Source: Marinicella meishanensis
GTDB taxonomy: Bacteria; Pseudomonadota; Gammaproteobacteria; Xanthomonadales; Marinicellaceae
NCBI RefSeq assembly: GCF_019931145.1
Contig: NZ_JAIOUV010000003.1
Span: forward strand, 124,001 to 188,000
Direction: 5' to 3'
Length of the DNA: 64,000 nucleotides
Numbering within the stretch: the first letter of the stretch is position 1; every line of letters begins with the position of its first letter. Positions 61,048 through 64,000 of the stretch are shown here, one piece after another. The position numbers were made by a program, and so were the translations under genes. A model generated the notes under the pieces. It was given only the letters and a program-made list of their open reading frames with translations, was not told where the DNA came from and made no database searches.

Positions 61048-61613
61048 TTGGCGTTGGGGAACCACTGGCGCAATTCAGTCACTGCCACTTGATTGTCATG
61101 ATCGATGGCCACATCCAACACATCTTGGCCATACACATTGCGGTGGTGCACATCGGCACCCAGTTGAATCAAATGCGTGACAATGCCCGGATTTTCATTG
61201 TACATGGCCGCAGCCTGTAAGATGCTGTTGTCATGTAACAATCTGGCATGCAGGTCTGCGCCGTTGGCCACCAACGCATCGATCACATCGGTGTTGTTGT
61301 TGTGACTGGCCGCACCTGACAACGGGGTGCCCAAAAAGTCCCCATCGACCTCATTGATGTCAACCCCCCGGGCCAACAAGGCGTCAATGATGGCGGGGTC
61401 CTGGGTGGTGGTCGCGGCCCACATCAACACCGGTCCATTGCCATTACCCGGTTGCAAGGCGTCCTCAGGGATGTCTGCCACATCGGCCACTGTGGCCGTT
61501 TCCCAAAATGCTTGGGTGCTGTATTTTTTGTGGGGGTTGAGGGCTTGTAAAATGAAATAGCCGGCAATCACCAGCAACAACAAGATGATCAGTTTGGGGT
61601 CAGTATTTTCCAT
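61044..61613 (-). CDS. Membrane-anchored ankyrin-repeat protein
   Basis: 189 residues. An N-terminal membrane segment (about 7-24) is followed by ankyrin repeats: PVLMWAATTTQDPAIIDALL, GTPLSGAASHNNNTDVIDAL, SILQAAAMYNENPGIVTHLI, QDVLDVAIDHDNQVAVTEL, each with the turn residues ANGADL or GADV. Probably a periplasm-facing protein-binding scaffold. No linked partner apparent. Confidence 0.82.
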   Translation of the reverse strand: MENTDPKLIILLLLVIAGYFILQALNPHKKYSTQAFWETATVADVADIPEDALQPGNGNGPVLMWAATTTQDPAIIDALLARGVDINEVDGDFLGTPLSGAASHNNNTDVIDALVANGADLHARLLHDNSILQAAAMYNENPGIVTHLIQLGADVHHRNVYGQDVLDVAIDHDNQVAVTELRQWFPNAN

Positions 61614-61707
61614 GTGCCGGTATCCTTAAGCAGAACCCACATTGTATGTCATGGCGGGCCGATGCGAAAGACTTTGTCTGGAGGGTGAGGGGCAACGCGT
61701 CAATCCA

Positions 61708-61736
61708 TTGTGATGGCTGGCCCACTCGGCTACAAT
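61708..61736 (+). promoter_or_regulatory. Predicted promoter of the 32-residue membrane protein gene
   Basis: TTGTGA (61708-61713) and TACAAT (61731-61736) are exactly 17 bases apart, followed by a 29-base leader and GGAG at 61755-61758. Confidence 0.55.
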
Positions 61737-61765
61737 GGGCAGTCATCTGCAGTTGGAGCATCATC

Positions 61766-61864
61766 ATGGAAGATCATCAAAAATACGCCAAAGAATTGGC
61801 CATCAACAACACCCGGGCGGGCGTCATCATGGGCATGGTGCTGTTTGGTATTTGGGCCTGTTAA
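61766..61864 (+). CDS. Small single-span membrane protein (32 residues)
   Basis: A very short gene: polar N-terminus MEDHQKYAKELAINNTRAG, then one hydrophobic segment VIMGMVLFGIWAC, ending in a cysteine. GGAG lies seven bases upstream of the ATG and a predicted promoter with 17-base spacing precedes it. Those signals, not homology, support it. It may be a regulatory or chaperone-type small membrane protein. A further 65-codon open frame in the same phase follows its stop (61865-62059) but has no start. Confidence 0.55.
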   Translation: MEDHQKYAKELAINNTRAGVIMGMVLFGIWAC

Positions 61865-62059
61865 CACCAACTGAAAGACCACTGTTCAGGCTGCAAAGGT
61901 CACAATCAAGGCGCGAATCGCGTGGTTTGGTCATTCCAATCGAGCGATGAGCAACGCAGGGTGTGGCCTTTGCTGTCTGAACCCATGGGGCTGGGTCGTA
62001 TTTTCCATCCCTCAGCGTTATTCATTCGTTCATGTGGAGTGACCACACTTCACGACTGA
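61865..62059 (+). other. In-frame 65-codon open stretch after the small membrane protein, no start codon
   Basis: Directly after the TAA of the 32-residue gene the same phase stays open to TGA at 62057-62059. It has a CxxC pair and a moderately complex composition. It has no ATG at a useful place and no ribosome site. It could be a decayed gene fragment, a read-through extension or chance. I recognise no homology. Confidence 0.25.
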
Positions 62060-62066
62060 TGCCTTG

Positions 62067-62954
62067 ATGGCTGAAAAATACGATCCAGCAGTCGCCTTGC
62101 AGTTGGTGTTAACAGGCCCTAATTTGGGCCGGGTCTTGGTCAGCTACTTGTCGGATGTCAATCATGCACCACTCATTGCCCATTTTGATGGTTGGACGGT
62201 GGCGCTCTTGCTGATCATATTTATGTTGATTTGGGACATGAGCCGATTTTCCAGGGCAGCGGCGGTGGTGATGTTTGTGTTTGTGCTGTTGAATCAAGTC
62301 CTGGTGTTCTTGGAAACCGCTTCGATCTGGGCCGTGGCCATCGGTCTGTTGTTTTTGTTTTTCTTGGGTCGGGGCATCAAAGGCACCTTTGATTACCATG
62401 CCTTGATGCGTCAAGTGAACCCAGAGCACCAACCGACCAAACGTTGGATGTGGGTGGTGTTCACGCCGGTGGCGCTGATCGCGGTGTGGGTGCTGGGCTT
62501 GGGGGCCTTGTCTCATTTTAAGTTGATTCCGGCCGAACACGTCAAAGCCAAACATGAAATCACGGCAAAGGAGCGTCAGGCATTGCAGGACATGTACTTG
62601 GTTGAGGCGGACACCGAAATTGAGTACTTCAACACCCATGGCCTGTTTTCACTGCGCACCGGAGGGGTGCTGATGACCGCTGATGAATTGATCATTTATG
62701 CCGAAGTGGAAGGTGAGATCTACTATGACAGCATGCGCTTTGAAGACATGCAGTGGGTGAAGCAATTGCACGCCGGTGGAGAACTTGAGAACAGTGTGTT
62801 TCAAGTGGCTGGAACAGCACAGTACACGGGATTTCAGTTTGAGCTGTCCACCACCGACAACATGGACACGGTGTTTTTCCAAGCCTTGGAAAACAAGATC
62901 AACCCTTATCCGATCGACGTCAAGATGCCCGAACCAGATTTTAGCCTGGATTGA
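62067..62954 (+). CDS. Membrane protein with extracytoplasmic or cytoplasmic beta domain, unknown
   Basis: 295 residues. Four membrane segments: about 43-58, 64-80, 85-102 and 130-150. A polar, beta-rich C-terminal domain (about 165-295) follows, containing ADTEIEYFNTHGLFSLRTGG and WVKQLHAGGELENSVFQVAG. I recognise no family. ATG 62067 is used rather than TTG 62064. The upstream 200 bases hold only the unassigned open frame. Confidence 0.6.
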   Translation: MAEKYDPAVALQLVLTGPNLGRVLVSYLSDVNHAPLIAHFDGWTVALLLIIFMLIWDMSRFSRAAAVVMFVFVLLNQVLVFLETASIWAVAIGLLFLFFLGRGIKGTFDYHALMRQVNPEHQPTKRWMWVVFTPVALIAVWVLGLGALSHFKLIPAEHVKAKHEITAKERQALQDMYLVEADTEIEYFNTHGLFSLRTGGVLMTADELIIYAEVEGEIYYDSMRFEDMQWVKQLHAGGELENSVFQVAGTAQYTGFQFELSTTDNMDTVFFQALENKINPYPIDVKMPEPDFSLD

Positions 62955-63040
62955 AACCTGCGGTCTGAGCAGCAGGCCGCGGCCACAACCGGTGTTGCTG
63001 CCATGACTAGGGCTGTTGTCTTAAAGCTGGCTGCTTTGCC

Positions 63041-63070
63041 TGATGTTGACTGATGTTGACTGATGTTGAC
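63041..63070. repeat. Three tandem copies of a 10-bp unit
   Basis: TGATGTTGAC occurs three times head to tail with no mismatch, between the four-segment membrane protein gene and slyX. The unit length is close to one helical turn, so binding sites would face the same side of the helix. Slipped-strand expansion is another reading. The rest of 62955-63118 holds nothing recognisable. Confidence 0.85.
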
Positions 63071-63118
63071 GCGCCATAAGAGATTGGGCGAGTTGCGGGC
63101 GGTCTTCTCGCTGGGCAT

Positions 63119-63325
63119 TCAATAATGCGGGGGGATTTCGTTGTCGGGTTTGAATTCCTCGATGTCGCTTTGCACTTGCTTCATGTGCCGGGTTAAATTG
63201 TGCATGGCTTGTTGGAATTCGCTGAGTTGCTTGGCCTGCTGATAGACTTGCTTGTTCAAGGCGTCCACGGTGTCTTCCAAAAAGGCCATGCGGGTTTCCA
63301 AATCCACGATTTTGCTTTCAGTCAT
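63119..63325 (-). CDS. slyX: SlyX family protein
   Basis: 68 residues, all coiled coil: MTESKIVDLETRMAFLEDTV, then DALNKQVYQQAKQLSEFQQA, then NLTRHM and the typical proline-rich end NEIPPHY. Function unknown. The start at 63325 is chosen because MTESKIVDLETR aligns with SlyX N-termini; an earlier in-frame start two codons upstream is possible. Divergent from the last gene. Confidence 0.9.
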   Translation of the reverse strand: MTESKIVDLETRMAFLEDTVDALNKQVYQQAKQLSEFQQAMHNLTRHMKQVQSDIEEFKPDNEIPPHY

Positions 63326-63357
63326 GTGCATGCTTTCTATCGGTGAGTGTGTCATAG

Positions 63358-63363
63358 TATAAT
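63358..63363 (+). promoter_or_regulatory. Predicted -10 box for the last gene
   Basis: TATAAT lies 29 bases before the ATG at 63393. The -35 region is poor (TTTCTA at 18 bases), so only the -10 is supported. Confidence 0.4.
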
Positions 63364-63392
63364 GCATTTGAACCAATTTGGATGATGACAAA

Positions 63393-64000
63393 ATGACCCA
63401 CAAAAAGAGTTTAGTCGCCGAACTCATCGAGCGCCGGGTGCCACAAATCCTGGGCATGTATGTGGCTGCTGTGTGGTTGGCGGTGGAAATTGGCGAGTGG
63501 ATGAGTGAACGGTTTGCCGTCCCAGAACAAACGTCATCCTACATCTTTGTGATCATGATTGCCTTCATCCCCTTGGTCGGCTTGTTGGCCTGGGGCCATG
63601 GCCGGCCTGGCAAAGACAAATGGACCCAAAAACAACTGTTTTTCATCCCGTTCAACATCGCCATCGCCTGGTTTGCGGTGGCGTCGTTCATCAAGCCCGA
63701 AGTGAGTGCCACCGAAATCTTGAGTGTGGTGGATGCCCAAACTGGTGAGGTCAAAGAGTTCGAGGTGGCCAAAAGCGGCTTGAACCAAAAAGTCACTGGC
63801 TTCTTTTGGGAAAACAACACCGGCGATGAACAATGGGATTGGCTCAGTTATGGCGCCATGTGGCTGGTTTCTCAAGACCTGTTGCGCAGCCCCATCATCA
63901 GCATCCAAACCCCCTATGATTCGGCATCGATTTTGTCACAAGTCAGAAAGCAAGGTTATGAAGACGCGGTGGGCGAACCGCTGTCATTGGACTTGAGCAT
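63393..64000 (+). CDS. Membrane protein, N-terminal part (runs off the window)
   Basis: The frame is open from ATG 63393 to the window end, giving more than 200 residues. The N-terminus KSLVAELIERRVPQILGMYV resembles the lead of large membrane proteins of the type ELKRRxVFRVAAxY, in which a first membrane segment is followed by TPR or TolB-like domains. Further membrane segments lie near 52-68 and 86-104. The C-terminal part visible (TPYDSASILSQVRKQGYEDA) is soluble. Function cannot be called from the fragment. Confidence 0.7.
   Translation, partial: MTHKKSLVAELIERRVPQILGMYVAAVWLAVEIGEWMSERFAVPEQTSSYIFVIMIAFIPLVGLLAWGHGRPGKDKWTQKQLFFIPFNIAIAWFAVASFIKPEVSATEILSVVDAQTGEVKEFEVAKSGLNQKVTGFFWENNTGDEQWDWLSYGAMWLVSQDLLRSPIISIQTPYDSASILSQVRKQGYEDAVGEPLSLDLS

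Noticed and set aside
63041-63070. Tandem repeat as a CRISPR array
   Set aside because: Only three 10-base units with no spacers, and no cas genes in the window.
62955-63118. Coding region in the slyX upstream gap
   Set aside because: No open frame with a start signal; only the tandem repeat is notable.

Overview
The window is a compact stretch of about 64 kb from a Gammaproteobacterial chromosome, with roughly 50% GC by eye. Conserved blocks appear in typical gammaproteobacterial order: ftsE-ftsX, clpS-clpA next to infA, darP(yjgA) divergent from pmbA, rplU-rpmA-obgE, and yhbY | rlmE-ftsH-folP-glmM. A MurL/MurD2 pair, secreted proteins ending in a shared DLIFxTxFE tail, a type-B L36 and many multi-domain secreted proteins suggest a Xanthomonadales-like or Marinicella-like lineage. 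That placement is inference; there is no rRNA in the window to settle it. I see no insertion sequence, prophage, integrase or CRISPR array.

Layout. 0-9.4 kb: the tail of a probable GspF-type gene, ftsEX, a tandem-receiver response regulator, ung, a large secreted protein, infA, clpSA (minus), and an alkane hydroxylase gene behind a promoter overlapped by a perfect palindrome. 9.4-13.4 kb: DEAD-box helicase deaD, a YbgA-like protein and a diguanylate cyclase. 13.4-23.3 kb: a lipid-modification locus. Two minus-strand exported proteins (chalcone-isomerase-like and an NTF2-like lipoprotein) face a nine-gene plus-strand operon in which every junction overlaps: desaturase, FAD oxidoreductase, DUF1365, Cfa, DUF2878, DUF1295, second Cfa-type methyltransferase, histidine kinase, response regulator. 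23.3-29.8 kb: darP, pmbA, the murL-murD2 alternative D-glutamate route, and small envelope proteins (Sel1 repeats, DUF2288, ZapG/YhcB, ComEA-like). 30-34 kb: an exported three-gene redox-type operon (five-heme cytochrome, small secreted protein, copper-amine-oxidase-like protein).

34-39.4 kb: an AraC-type regulator, a DUF4287/DUF5655 protein, a diguanylate cyclase, tRNA-Val(GAC), and an ECF sigma / membrane anti-sigma-like / PDZ protein operon. 39.4-47.1 kb: a glycan-type cluster with two GT4 enzymes, a polyprenyl-phosphate GT2 plus DUF2304 pair, an M49-like lipoprotein peptidase and two integral membrane proteins. 47.3-53.4 kb: an FHA-like protein, rplU-rpmA-obgE, a LysR regulator, a 0.5 kb gap holding a strong candidate small RNA, a third diguanylate cyclase, a 2OG-Fe(II) oxygenase and a zinc-free L36. 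53.4-61 kb: housekeeping genes (Mth938-like, yhbY, rlmE, ftsH, folP, glmM, PCuAC copper chaperone, queA). 61-64 kb: poorly conserved small membrane and ankyrin proteins, slyX, and the start of a membrane protein that runs off the end.

Themes that tie genes together are envelope lipid remodelling under a dedicated two-component system, c-di-GMP signalling (three GGDEF enzymes with different membrane sensors), cell-wall and division functions, and exported redox proteins. The most promising undescribed items are the fully overlapping lipid operon, the C/U-rich-loop RNA at 51150-51270, the shared C-terminal tail on secreted proteins, and the amine-oxidase-like protein lacking the usual cofactor tyrosine.
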